Positions 12,706 through 21,495 of a stretch of DNA of 64,000 nucleotides are shown one piece after another (within the stretch, counting starts at the first letter, position 1; every line of letters starts with the position of its first letter). The notes beneath the pieces are model-generated. The model was not told the DNA's origin. It made no database searches and saw nothing but the letters and a program-made list of their open reading frames with translations. The stretch is taken from assembly GCA_016717205.1 (NCBI GenBank), contig JADKGC010000001.1:1-64000 (forward strand). Direction: 5' to 3'. The DNA comes from Candidatus Flexifilum breve. GTDB lineage: Bacteria; Chloroflexota; Anaerolineae; Aggregatilineales; Phototrophicaceae. The position numbers were made by a program, and so were the translations under genes.

Positions 12706-14859
12706 CGAACCGGTGCCGCGCGGCGCTGGCAGACGCCCAGGGTCTGCCAGCGCCGCAGGCAGCGTGAACTCGAAACTACTGCCGCCTTCGGGCGGAGCCG
12801 TCACCCACACGCGCCCGTTGTTCAGCTCCACAATGCGTTTGACCAACGGCAGCCCCATCCCGGTGCTCTCGGTCTGGTCTGGCGAGCTCAAGGTCTGGAA
12901 CATCTGGAAAATCCGCTCTGTCTGGTTTGGCGGTATGCCGACGCCATTGTCGCGCACCCAGAAGCGCCATTCCGCCCCCTGCCGCTGCGCCCCGATCCGG
13001 ATTTCACCCTGCGGCTTATCCATATACTTCACGGCATTGTCGATCAGATTCTGGAAGACCTGCCGTAGGCGCACTGCATCCATGTAGAGCGTCGGCAGGG
13101 GCGTTTCAATCACCGTCTGAATGCGGTCAGCCGGGACAATATCCTGCACAATCTGGTCGATCAGCGCGCGCACGTCCACTTCATCGCGCATGGTCTGGTC
13201 ATGACCGATGCGCGCATATTCCAACACCCCGTTGATCATCTGCTCCATCCGCTGCACGCGCCCCAGCAGCAGATCGATGAGCTCCTTGCCCTCGGCATCC
13301 AGCTTATCGGCATACTCGTCGACCAGCCAGTGCGCAATCGAGTTGACCCCGCGCAGCGGCGCGCGCAGGTCGTGGGAAATCACGTAGGCGAAATCCTTAA
13401 GTTCGCGGTTCGCCATCGCAATCCGTTCGATCAACTTGGCTTCCTGTGCTTCAGCCGCCACCCGCTCAGACACATCCATCTGCGTGGTGATGAAGTGCTC
13501 GACCTTACCCGCCGCATTGACAACCGGGGCAATCCAGATCTCATTCCAGAACAGACTGCCGTCTTTGCGGTACGCCCGGACCAGCAGCTTGGCGGGACGT
13601 TCTTCGCGCAGCGCCCGGCGCAGCTCATCAAGGCCGGGTTGATCGTGATCTGTGCGCTGGAGGAACTGCAGCCCATGGCCAATGAAGTCCTCACGCGCAT
13701 AACCGGTGATGTCGAGAAACGTATCGTTAACATAGATCGCCGGATACACACCCCCATTGGTGACGATGACCATCCCCGCCGGGCTGCTGTTCGCCGCCCG
13801 TTCCAACAGCCGGAGCTGCTCCTCAGTCCGTTTGCGACCGGTGATCTCCTGCACCATGACCACGCGCCCGGCCAAGCGTCCGGGAGAGCGGAAGACAGGA
13901 CGAATCTGGATCGCCCAGTAACGCCGTTCATTGTCCACTTGCTGCATAAACTCATCGCTCACTTCATCATAGCGTGTGCGATACCGGTCAATCGTGGATA
14001 CAAACGCCGGAAATACCTGATCAATCGGCTTGCCTTTGACCGACTTGAGTGCGGCAAATGGGCGCGCTGTCGTGTTGACGCTGATCACCCGATCCTGCTT
14101 GTCGATCACGACAACGCCGACGTTCAGAGTGTCCAGAATAGTGCTGTGCGCTGCCGGAATCACATGGAGCAGGCTGCCGCCGAGCAGCGCCCACGTGTTG
14201 ACGAGCGCGGAGGCCGCAAGCAGCGTCGGCGTCTGCCGGATAAAACTGAAATCGAGGTCGAGGAGGTAGAACAGCACATGCACGGTCATCGGCACTAACG
14301 CCGCCAGAAACAGCAGGAGCGCCTGCCGCTGAAAACCGCCCTGCGTCCGCCGAATTTCCCGGATGATCAGGACAAAACCGATGCCGAGTAATACATAAGA
14401 ATAGAGTAACGGGACGACCGCCCACCCCTGATACGCGGCCACTTCGATGTAAAACAGCCCTTGGCGCTCAACCGACCACGACACAAAAAACCAATCGAAG
14501 CTGCGGTCGCTCCACACGATTAGGTTGGTAATGAGCGGAATGATGAAGAGGAACCAGTAGCGCCGCGGTCGGTTCCAGATGGAATAGCCGGTCGATTCAA
14601 GCACGCGCAGGAAATAGAAGACTGCCAGCGGCGTATTGCCGAGAAACCGGAGGCGCGCCCAGAAAAACGCCCACGTTTCGTCTGGGCTGCTCATCTGCAT
14701 GAGGAGGCACAAACCCCAGAACGCGGTGCAGGCGATTTCCGCCGTGAACGGAGGGGCTGCGATTTCGCCGCGGCGGTGCCAACCATAAAGCACAAGCGCC
14801 ACCAGAATGATCGTGGAGGCGCTCAACGTGAGAAACGACAGGGTATCAGCAAGGGTCAT
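12697..14859 (-). CDS. 7TM/PAS sensor histidine kinase
   Basis: This 720-residue integral membrane kinase starts with seven hydrophobic helices (about 1-225, HisKA_7TM class). PAS1 (about 235-345, GVVVIDKQDRVISVN) and PAS2 with PAC (about 355-475, YVNDTFLDITGYAREDF) follow. HisKA has H496 in FAYVISHDLRAPLRG. The ATPase has FQNLIDNAVKYMDKP, DNGVGIP and TGMGLPLVK. It is the intact paralogue of the broken kinase at 1455-4359 and has two PAS domains instead of four. The double receiver encoded just upstream (14964-15743) is a possible partner. The end overlaps the GH2 gene tail to tail. The signal is unknown; PAS2 resembles flavin- or ligand-binding LOV-like PAS repeats but lacks a definite cofactor motif. 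Confidence 0.92.
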   Translation of the reverse strand: MTLADTLSFLTLSASTIILVALVLYGWHRRGEIAAPPFTAEIACTAFWGLCLLMQMSSPDETWAFFWARLRFLGNTPLAVFYFLRVLESTGYSIWNRPRRYWFLFIIPLITNLIVWSDRSFDWFFVSWSVERQGLFYIEVAAYQGWAVVPLLYSYVLLGIGFVLIIREIRRTQGGFQRQALLLFLAALVPMTVHVLFYLLDLDFSFIRQTPTLLAASALVNTWALLGGSLLHVIPAAHSTILDTLNVGVVVIDKQDRVISVNTTARPFAALKSVKGKPIDQVFPAFVSTIDRYRTRYDEVSDEFMQQVDNERRYWAIQIRPVFRSPGRLAGRVVMVQEITGRKRTEEQLRLLERAANSSPAGMVIVTNGGVYPAIYVNDTFLDITGYAREDFIGHGLQFLQRTDHDQPGLDELRRALREERPAKLLVRAYRKDGSLFWNEIWIAPVVNAAGKVEHFITTQMDVSERVAAEAQEAKLIERIAMANRELKDFAYVISHDLRAPLRGVNSIAHWLVDEYADKLDAEGKELIDLLLGRVQRMEQMINGVLEYARIGHDQTMRDEVDVRALIDQIVQDIVPADRIQTVIETPLPTLYMDAVRLRQVFQNLIDNAVKYMDKPQGEIRIGAQRQGAEWRFWVRDNGVGIPPNQTERIFQMFQTLSSPDQTESTGMGLPLVKRIVELNNGRVWVTAPPEGGSSFEFTLPAALADPGRLPAPRGTGSLV

Positions 14860-14963
14860 GCTTAAATCCGGCAGTTACAGGGTGCGGCTTAAGTATACCT
14901 CTATTGTCGAAGCGATAGCACTTATCCCTAATTTTACCTTTTGTTAATTATTATTACCTTGAC

Positions 14964-15743
14964 CTAAGCAGGCACCGCGATCAACCGTTGGGCAAAGGTG
15001 ATCAGTTCGCTGATGTTCACCGGCTTGATGAGGATCAGATCGGCATATTCCGCTTCCGGTGCTTGCAGCACCGTGTTATTGCCGGTCACGACGATCACCT
15101 TCATATTGCGCGTGCGTTGGTTATGGCGCACAAAGGTGAGCACATCATAGCCGGACATTCGCGGCATATTGATATCCAGAATCAGAATGTCGGGAACCTC
15201 ATTATTCAGATGTTCAACCGCTTCGACGCCGTCCGCGGCTGCTTCGAGGGCGAAGTGCCGCCGGTCGAAGGTGCACGCGAAGATCGCCCGCAAGTCCGGG
15301 TTATCTTCCGCGATCAAAACCTTGATCTTCTCCTGCGCTGGCGCCGCCCGCTGGTCTTTCTGTCCGGGCGTACCCAGTTTTTCCGCATAGCCGCGAATCG
15401 TATCCAGCAGCATGAAGCGGCTCACCGGCTTGTGCAGCACCTGCGCGCACCCCACGTCGAGACACGCGCGATACGTCTCATCCGACACATCCGCGGTCAG
15501 CGCAATGATCGGAATGTGCTTGAGGGTCGGCGTCTCCTTCATCTGCCGGGCGATCTCGATGCCGTTCACATCCGGCAGACCGATATCCATGATGACAATA
15601 TCCGGCACTGCCTGCACCGCTTTCGCATACCCGGTCGCGCCATCTTCGGCTTCGATCAGTTCATGATCGGTGAACCGCAGCATTTTGCGCACGAGCAGCA
15701 TATTGATCGGGTTATCTTCGATGTAGAGTACCTTGAGCTTCAT
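14964..15743 (-). CDS. Tandem double-receiver response regulator
   Basis: Two receiver domains lie in one 259-residue chain. Domain 1 has YIEDNPIN, D53 in IVIMDIGLPDVNG, ALTADVS and LHKPVSRF. Domain 2 begins near residue 125 with LIAEDNPDLR, then ILILDINMPRMSGYD, VVTGNN and LIKPVNIS. There is no DNA-binding or enzymatic output. The chosen ATG has GAAGGACG upstream and starts right at the domain; an earlier in-frame ATG at 15800 would add only hydrophobic residues with no support. Tandem receivers usually act as relay hubs between kinases. It precedes the 7TM kinase by about 100 bases on the same strand. Confidence 0.88.
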   Translation of the reverse strand: MKLKVLYIEDNPINMLLVRKMLRFTDHELIEAEDGATGYAKAVQAVPDIVIMDIGLPDVNGIEIARQMKETPTLKHIPIIALTADVSDETYRACLDVGCAQVLHKPVSRFMLLDTIRGYAEKLGTPGQKDQRAAPAQEKIKVLIAEDNPDLRAIFACTFDRRHFALEAAADGVEAVEHLNNEVPDILILDINMPRMSGYDVLTFVRHNQRTRNMKVIVVTGNNTVLQAPEAEYADLILIKPVNISELITFAQRLIAVPA

Positions 15744-16266
15744 GTAACGACGTCCTTCAAGCGGCAATGTCAGCAGGATACCATAAATGTAACCGATCAC
15801 GCATTCGAATGCACCAACCGGACGGATGGTTTTTAACTACCCGGATTCTTGGTCTCCTGACCTAACCACTTGGCCAGTCTGGCGCGCTGCGTACATCAAG
15901 GAGGCCGCGAACGACAACTCTAATCCAGTGGAGCGCAAAATCTACACAATTGAAATACGCTAGGACAGCGTACAATGAGATTTGATTGTGCGGCACGGGC
16001 GCAGCCTGGCGGTCTAGTGCCTTGTGGTGCAATCCAGCCAGCACGCGCGTCTGTGCGCTCACACACTCGGTATAGGTCGATCTCGACTGACCCGCTTGAC
16101 GGCGGTTGTGACCGCCTAAGCGCGCTGCCTTAAGCAAGGACGCGGTGCCAGTCCGCGGTTGGTCTCGGTTAGGACTTGCGTAGTTGTGTGTACTCAAGAA
16201 TAATGTAGTGTTGGCTTGACATGCAGTTGGACACCCGCGAACAATGATTCCCAAGCAGGACACTTG
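15744..16266. other. Non-coding divergent region
   Basis: I find no gene with coding features in this stretch between the double receiver (minus) and the PAS kinase (plus). It holds a 6-bp stem with a TGTG loop at 16101-16116 (GGCGGT/ACCGCC) and presumably both promoters, but no convincing -35/-10 pair. It is not a tRNA. Confidence 0.5.
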
Positions 16267-17406
16267 ATGATGGCTCAACCAAGCGACCATGACAAGCTCG
16301 TAGACGCTCTCGCAGCGGCACAACGTGAAATTGACCGGCTGAAGGCCGAAACTGAACAAGCCAAGAGCAGCTACGCCAATCTTTTTGAGAGCGCCGGCGA
16401 CTCCATCTTTATCATCGATGTCAACACGTATACGATTATCGCGGCCAACGCCCATGCCGCGCGCCGCTTCGGGTACGCGCCGGACGAGCTTATCGGCCTG
16501 TCGATGGAGGCGCTCGAAGTCATCGACCCGATCGACGACACCCAGCCCTTCGCCTGGGAATCCACCGTCAGCCAGACGACGATCTACGAATGCTTCTATC
16601 GCCACAAAAACGGCGACCGCATCGCGGTGGAAGTGAGCAGCCGCGTGGTGAAGGTTGGCCAGCAGCAGACGATTCAGAACTTCGTGCGCAATATCAGCCT
16701 GCGCAAACAGCTCGAAGCGGAACGTGAGCAGTTAATCGCGGATCTCGACAGCTTCGCGCACACCGTCGCGCATGACCTCAAAGATCCGATGTCGACGGTC
16801 TTCAGCTATACCGAATTCCTCAAAGAGATTTGCGTCGAAACCCCCGGTGATGAACTGCTGCCCCATTTGCAGCACATCTCGGCGGTCGCTTGGCGCGCGA
16901 TCAACATCGTCGATGCGCTGCTGCTGTTCGCCAGCGTGCGCAAGCAGGAACAGATTGAACGCGAACCGCTGAAGACCGCCGAGATCGTCATGCAGGTGCA
17001 GGAACGACTGGCGAACATGGCCAAGCAGTACAACGCCGAGATCATCGTGCCCACCCAGTGGCCGACCGCCATCGGCTTTGCGCCCTGGGTTGCGGAAATC
17101 TGGACGAACTACATCAGCAACGCCATCAAATATGGCGGCACACCGCCGCGTATTGAACTCGGCGCCGCGCCCGCCGACAACCACATGGTGCGCTTCTGGG
17201 TGCGCGACAATGGCGCTGGCATCCCCGATGACAAGCTGCACCTGCTGTTCGACAAGTTCAACCGCCTCGGCGATTTCCGCGTCGAAGGTCACGGCCTCGG
17301 CATCTACATTGCCAAGCGCATCGCCGAAAAGCTCGGCGGTTCGGTCGATGTGACGAGCGTGGTCGGCGAAGGCAGCATCTTCAGTTTCTTTTTGCCCGCC
17401 CTGTAA
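16267..17406 (+). CDS. Soluble PAS sensor histidine kinase
   Basis: A 379-residue cytoplasmic kinase. A short coiled coil (about 10-40) is followed by PAS (about 40-150, NLFESAGDSIFIID and RRFGYAPDELIG). HisKA has H169 in HTVAHDLKDPMST, a phytochrome-like H-box with Lys-Asp instead of Arg-Thr/Ala. The ATPase has YISNAIKYGG, DNGAGIPDD and GHGLGIYIAKR. The ATG at 16267 has AGGA eight bases upstream; an upstream TTG extension looks non-coding. H-boxes of this sort pair with Rcp1-like receivers in cyanobacteria (family knowledge), and one such receiver is encoded at 1043-1454. No regulator follows directly. Confidence 0.9.
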   Translation: MMAQPSDHDKLVDALAAAQREIDRLKAETEQAKSSYANLFESAGDSIFIIDVNTYTIIAANAHAARRFGYAPDELIGLSMEALEVIDPIDDTQPFAWESTVSQTTIYECFYRHKNGDRIAVEVSSRVVKVGQQQTIQNFVRNISLRKQLEAEREQLIADLDSFAHTVAHDLKDPMSTVFSYTEFLKEICVETPGDELLPHLQHISAVAWRAINIVDALLLFASVRKQEQIEREPLKTAEIVMQVQERLANMAKQYNAEIIVPTQWPTAIGFAPWVAEIWTNYISNAIKYGGTPPRIELGAAPADNHMVRFWVRDNGAGIPDDKLHLLFDKFNRLGDFRVEGHGLGIYIAKRIAEKLGGSVDVTSVVGEGSIFSFFLPAL

Positions 17407-17415
17407 CCGATATCG

Positions 17416-17444
17416 GACCGCGGCCACACTCGTCAGCCGCGGTC
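17416..17444. terminator. Convergent stem-loop terminator
   Basis: GACCGCGGC and GCCGCGGTC form a perfect 9-bp stem with an 11-base loop between the ends of two convergent genes. It could serve both directions. There is no T-tract. Confidence 0.5.
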
Positions 17445-18415
17445 ACTGCGCCGACAGTAACTGCTCCAGCGGCTGCCCATTCACAAAGACGCGCACGCGC
17501 TCGACTGTCGTGAACTGCAGGGCCGTCAACTGGAGCTGCGCCTGCAAACGCGGCACATCGCACACCCCACCGGACACCAACTGTCCCGACAACTGAATGA
17601 TCGCCTCCCGGTTGACGATGTTCACGCTGTCCAACTGCAAGCTGGATTGGTACAACGCGTTGTACAGCCCGGACTCACCATAGTAGGGGTTGCTGCCGAG
17701 CGAAAGCAGAATCTGCAGCGCGGCGGTCAACGGAGCGACGGTTGGCGTGAATGTGCGCACAACCGGGATCGCGCTGTCGTTGCAGCCGACCGGTTGCCCG
17801 GAGCTGCCCGCATCTTCGAGCGCGATCAGATAGATATTCGCGCGGTCGAACAGCGTCCCGCTCGGTGCAGGCGTCGGAACTTGCGCGCCGCCGACCACAA
17901 AGAACCCCTGCGCTGTGACGCTCTGCCCGGTCGGCGTAGTCACTGTCACCACGTACACCTGACCGCCCGCCGCCGTCGACGGAATCGTCACGACGCTCTG
18001 CAGGCCGCCATAAGCATCGGTCGCCAACGGCTGGAGCGTGGCGAAACCGGCATTACGCAGCCCCACGCCGACATTCACAGTCGCGTTGATGGGCAAGCCG
18101 TTGGCGATCACGGTCACCTGCGTGCCGGGTGCACCGCCGAGCGGGTAGATCGCGACGACGCTCGGGGTCGACGGGTTGGACGAACCGGGTACGGTCAGCA
18201 CCTGACCCACCAGCAGCCGATTGGGATCGGTAATCTGCGGATTCGCCGCCAGCAGCGCAGCGACCGTCGTGGCGCAGCGCTGCGCAATGCGCACTAACGT
18301 GTCACCGGAGCTCACGGTGACCGTCGCGCCACACGTCGATTGTGCGAACGTCGACTGCGTGCTGAACAAGTGCTGCGCAGACAACGCTTATAAGGAGAAT
18401 AATTCGTGTTTTCAT
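17443..18415 (-). CDS. Exported LysM/GerMN-domain protein with a probable start-region frameshift
   Basis: The mature protein begins near AQSTCGATVTV with a LysM peptidoglycan-binding module (SGDTLVRIAQRC through NRLLVGQVLTVPG). An immunoglobulin-like segment (about residues 75-170) follows, and a GerMN domain at the end (LTAALQILLSLG through VERVRVFVNGQPLEQL). Both are typical of envelope proteins of Chloroflexi and Firmicutes. The open frame starts at a TTG (18384) with no signal peptide, but the ATG at 18415 opens MKTRIILLISVVCAALV, an obvious signal sequence, in another frame. One extra base (or two missing) between 18345 and 18385 would join them. The protein would then be about 320 residues, exported and cell-wall bound. 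It is not an endospore clue by itself. Confidence 0.75.
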
Positions 18416-18593
18416 GCCACCCCTCTATAACAGACGGTATTACTTCCTATCACCTTAGCACAGGGAGAGATTTTGCGAAAGCGCTGCGTGCCACCCAACA
18501 AGTAGGGGAAAAGATTGCGCGAATCAAAACCAGGATAATAATGTAGTTACGTAGTGGGTTTGTTTGAAACAGGGCTCTGCCCCAGAGAGGACG

Positions 18594-19703
18594 ATGATGG
18601 CGGTCACCCCTCAAACCGAGAGTCTATCCCCTCTTAATCGCAATGTGCTGTTACAGGCCTGGGCGCGCATGATCGTGTACGATCAAACGGCCAGCAACCT
18701 GAAAGGCAATTTCATCCGGCGGCGGCGGTGGGTCATCCTGCTCACCCTCATCTCGACAGTTGCTTCTATTGTGGTCGCAGTTCTCAGCCAGAACGCGCAG
18801 ATTGCCTTCCTATTGGCCGTGACGAGCATCTTACTGCCCGTAATCGCGTCCTACTTGATGAACGACATCATTCGCTTCACCGGAACCACCTCGTGGATTA
18901 AGTACCGCTACATCGCCGAAATGATGCGCATGCACATCTTCCTCTACCGCATGCGCGCGGATGTGTATGCCGAGGGTCGCCCAGAAGAGGAAATGGACGA
19001 CCTGCTCGTGGAAAATCTGAACAAGATCCGCGAGTCCGTCAAGTGGGACGAGGTCATTCCGGCCAGCATCAGCGAACCCCATGATCCGCCTGCGATTGAG
19101 GGTTATATCAAACAGGCAAACGCCTATACTCCTGAAGACGATGGGCTGACGCGGCTCGGGGTTGGCGAATACATCGCGTGGCGTCTGGAAAATCAGCGCA
19201 AGTGGTATGAGAACAACATTCAGGGCGACTTCAATAAGATGAAGTTCTTCGTCCGATTGGCGCAGTTTGCGCTGTTGCTCGGCGCGGCAGCGAGTACCTT
19301 GGGTGGTACACTCAGCTATGAGTTTGTCGCCGTAGTCGCCGTCACCAATGCTGTGTCGGTGGCGCTGACATCGTGGTCGAATGTGGGGATGTTCGGCAAA
19401 ACCTACAGCCTGTTCCAGATCGCCGAACAGAAGCTCGCCGATCAAAAACTGAAGTGGCTGGCGCTGGAAGACAATGCGGCGATGAAAGACGCGGCGTATC
19501 ACGAAACGCAGGTGCGCAACCTCGCCAAAAAAGTCGAGGCGATTCTGCTGTGGGAACGGCAGGAATGGTACGAAATGGCACTGCAGGCGCAAACAGTCAC
19601 CGACAAAATGATCCTCGGCGATTTGACCCGTCTGACGCAGCGCGCCGACGAAACCAGCCGCCAAAGTCCCGGCGCGTCAACGAACAACAGCGCCGGGCGC
19701 TAG
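18594..19703 (+). CDS. DUF4231/SLATT-like membrane protein
   Basis: The 369-residue protein has two hydrophobic pairs: about residues 45-90 (WVILLTLISTVASIVVAV and an adjacent helix ending before LMNDIIRF) and about 220-260 (FALLLGAAASTLGG and VAVVAVTNAVSVAL). Between and after them are long charged helices (WIKYRYIAEMMRMHIFLYRM, RLENQRKWYENN). This paired-TM plus helical layout resembles DUF4231 and the SLATT domains that act as membrane effectors next to nucleotide-sensing conflict systems (family knowledge). No nucleotidyltransferase or other partner lies beside it here, so a defence role is not supported. The ATG at 18594 is preceded by GAGAGGACG. The gene ends at a strong palindromic terminator. 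Confidence 0.6.
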   Translation: MMAVTPQTESLSPLNRNVLLQAWARMIVYDQTASNLKGNFIRRRRWVILLTLISTVASIVVAVLSQNAQIAFLLAVTSILLPVIASYLMNDIIRFTGTTSWIKYRYIAEMMRMHIFLYRMRADVYAEGRPEEEMDDLLVENLNKIRESVKWDEVIPASISEPHDPPAIEGYIKQANAYTPEDDGLTRLGVGEYIAWRLENQRKWYENNIQGDFNKMKFFVRLAQFALLLGAAASTLGGTLSYEFVAVVAVTNAVSVALTSWSNVGMFGKTYSLFQIAEQKLADQKLKWLALEDNAAMKDAAYHETQVRNLAKKVEAILLWERQEWYEMALQAQTVTDKMILGDLTRLTQRADETSRQSPGASTNNSAGR

Positions 19704-19742
19704 ACGACTGCTCACGATCAGGATGTGGGTTGAACCTAAACC

Positions 19743-19770
19743 AAGAGGACAAGGCATGCCTTGTCCTCTT
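19743..19770. terminator. 28-bp perfect palindrome, bidirectional terminator
   Basis: A perfect 28-base palindrome (AAGAGGACAAGGCA and its complement) lies between convergent genes, 40 bases after the DUF4231 stop and 21 bases before the aldolase stop. It can fold on either strand, and the TCTT/AAGA flanks give short U-rich ends. Confidence 0.7.
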
Positions 19771-19791
19771 CATTCAGCCTCTGAAATTCAC

Positions 19792-20463
19792 TTAGGAGAC
19801 GGCGCTTTTGATTTCATAGGGGATGTGCGTCCAGTTATCCTCAAAGTGCTCGATCCACACGGCGGTGAGTTCGGAGTCGAGCATGTGCTGGTACACGTCG
19901 TACTGCATCACGAGAATCGAAGCGCCCGCCAGCAGCATCTGTTCCGCGTCTTGCGGTGAAGAGATGCTCGCCGCCGCAACCTGCGTGGCCGCGCCGCTGT
20001 GCCGATACATCGTCACCATATCGCCAATCAGCTTGACCGTGTCCACGCCCGCCTTGTGCAAGCGTCCAACATAGGGCGCGGCATAGCTGGCCCCCGCGCA
20101 GGCCGCGAGATACGCCTGATTGAGCGTTGCGACGGTGGTGATCAGCGGCTTCAAACCAGAATCGGCGATCTGTTTGGCGGCGGCGAGCCCGGCATGCGAC
20201 GCCACGAGCTTGGGGTGAATCCGATCGGAGATGGCGCGCAGGTGATCCATCTCGCGCAGGTATTCGTCGACGGTCGGGCCGTGAAGCTGCACATAAACCG
20301 GAATAGTCACGTTCGCGCAGACCTGCGTAACCACTGCTTCCAGGCTCTGACCGCCGCTCGTCCAGCGGTCGATGATGGTGGGGTTGGTGGCAATGGCGCT
20401 GGCCACACCTGAATTGGCGACCGCAATGACCTGCTCAATCGAGCCTTCGATCCACAACTGCAT
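19792..20463 (-). CDS. Transaldolase-like protein (TalC/fructose-6-phosphate aldolase family)
   Basis: About 223 residues, the normal size for the small TalC/FSA class. Family features are IEGSIEQV and SAIATNPTI at the N-terminus, HPKLVASHAGLAA holding the presumed Schiff-base Lys (canonical VVKIPxTxxGL), ITTVATLNQAYLAACAGASY, and PYVGRLHKAG. Members reversibly join dihydroxyacetone or transfer it between sugars in the cytoplasm. The segment around the Lys is less conserved than in true FSA, so the substrate is uncertain. The start at 20463 (MQLWIEGS) matches the family N-terminus; ATGs at 20487 and 20529 would add unsupported residues. It faces the DUF4231 gene across the palindromic terminator, and the sugar importer lies upstream on the same strand. 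Confidence 0.75.
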   Translation of the reverse strand: MQLWIEGSIEQVIAVANSGVASAIATNPTIIDRWTSGGQSLEAVVTQVCANVTIPVYVQLHGPTVDEYLREMDHLRAISDRIHPKLVASHAGLAAAKQIADSGLKPLITTVATLNQAYLAACAGASYAAPYVGRLHKAGVDTVKLIGDMVTMYRHSGAATQVAAASISSPQDAEQMLLAGASILVMQYDVYQHMLDSELTAVWIEHFEDNWTHIPYEIKSAVS

Positions 20464-20613
20464 GGGATACAACAGCCTTTCTGACATCAGCGGCACAAAG
20501 CCGCGGTTCACGCTCACTTGGCCGGTCACGCACCGGCAGTCTATTATCCCTTTGCAAAGCCCACCGAGCGCTAGTGCTAGATGTCCAAACGCGACATCAC
20601 ACTTGTAACTTCT

Positions 20614-21495
20614 CTACGATTTAACGGCCCCGGCCGTCAACCCGGTGACAAAATAGCGTTGGAGCGCGAAGAAGACCAGCAGCGGCACGGACATCGAAAT
20701 GAACGCGGCAGCGCTCATGATGTGCCATTCGGTCGCATATGTGCCGAGCAGCGCTTGGATGCGGACGGTGACCGGCTGCGTCGCCGGGTCGCTCATAAAG
20801 ATTAAGGCGATCAGCAGATCGTTCCACACCCACATAAACTGGAAAATCGCCAGTGACGCCAGCGCGGGCACCGACAGCGGAATCACGATGCGCGCGAAGA
20901 TCACCCACTCGTTTGCGCCGTCGATCTTCGCGGATTCCAGCAGTTCACGCGGCAGTGACGAGAAGAAATTGGTCAGCAGGAAGATCGAAAACGGCATACC
21001 ATAAGCGGTATGCGCGATCCAGATGCCGATGTACGTTCCGGTCAGCCGGAACTGATTGAAGAATTGCAGCACCGGGACAAGCGTCGTCTGAATGGGGACG
21101 ACCAGGAGCGCGAGAATCAGCAGCTGCAGCACATTCCGCCCACGAAAGCGCACCCACGCCAACGCATACGCCGCAATCGAGGCCAGAAACAGCGGCAGAA
21201 ATGTGCTCGGCAGCGTGATTTTGAAGCTGTTCAGGAAGCTGTCGCCCATACCTTGGGCATTCAGGACGAGCGCGTAATTTTCAAACGTGAAGCGCGCGGG
21301 CGAGAATGCCGTCCACCACCCAGACGAAGCAATCGCTTCGCGCGGGCGAAACGAAGTGATCAGTAGCCCGACTGACGGCGTCAACCAGATGATGGCCAGA
21401 ATGAACAATGTGACGTGAATCAGCCACCGGGAAGACAGGCGCAGTCTAGGCTTGTTGACCTGCGGGATAGATTTGCTCGTTGTGATGGCGGTCAT
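20614..21495 (-). CDS. Sugar ABC transporter permease (MalG/AglG-like)
   Basis: This 293-residue inner-membrane protein has six predicted helices. The EAA-type loop LLESAKIDGANEWVIFARI, which contacts the ATPase, marks it as the second CUT1 permease. The N-terminal PRLRLSSRW cytoplasmic tail, FSPARFTFENYALVL and the C-terminal FVTGLTAGAVK agree with AglG/MalG proteins. Its ATG overlaps the stop of the first permease by four bases (ATGA), so they are translationally coupled. No ATPase gene lies in the window, so a shared MsiK-type ATPase encoded elsewhere is likely (inference). Confidence 0.92.
   Translation of the reverse strand: MTAITTSKSIPQVNKPRLRLSSRWLIHVTLFILAIIWLTPSVGLLITSFRPREAIASSGWWTAFSPARFTFENYALVLNAQGMGDSFLNSFKITLPSTFLPLFLASIAAYALAWVRFRGRNVLQLLILALLVVPIQTTLVPVLQFFNQFRLTGTYIGIWIAHTAYGMPFSIFLLTNFFSSLPRELLESAKIDGANEWVIFARIVIPLSVPALASLAIFQFMWVWNDLLIALIFMSDPATQPVTVRIQALLGTYATEWHIMSAAAFISMSVPLLVFFALQRYFVTGLTAGAVKS

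Noticed and set aside
13201..14298. 365-codon open frame antisense to the 7TM kinase
   Set aside because: No motif, and fully contained in a well-supported kinase gene.
15744..16266. Possible tRNA or small RNA gene in the kinase intergenic region
   Set aside because: Only one 6-bp hairpin is visible; no cloverleaf, T-loop consensus or terminator with T-tract.
17443..18415. Evidence for sporulation from the GerMN domain
   Set aside because: GerMN domains occur in non-sporulating bacteria, and no other sporulation gene is present.
18594..19703. Defence island built around the SLATT-like protein
   Set aside because: Neighbours are an envelope protein and an aldolase; no nuclease, nucleotidyltransferase or toxin gene is adjacent.
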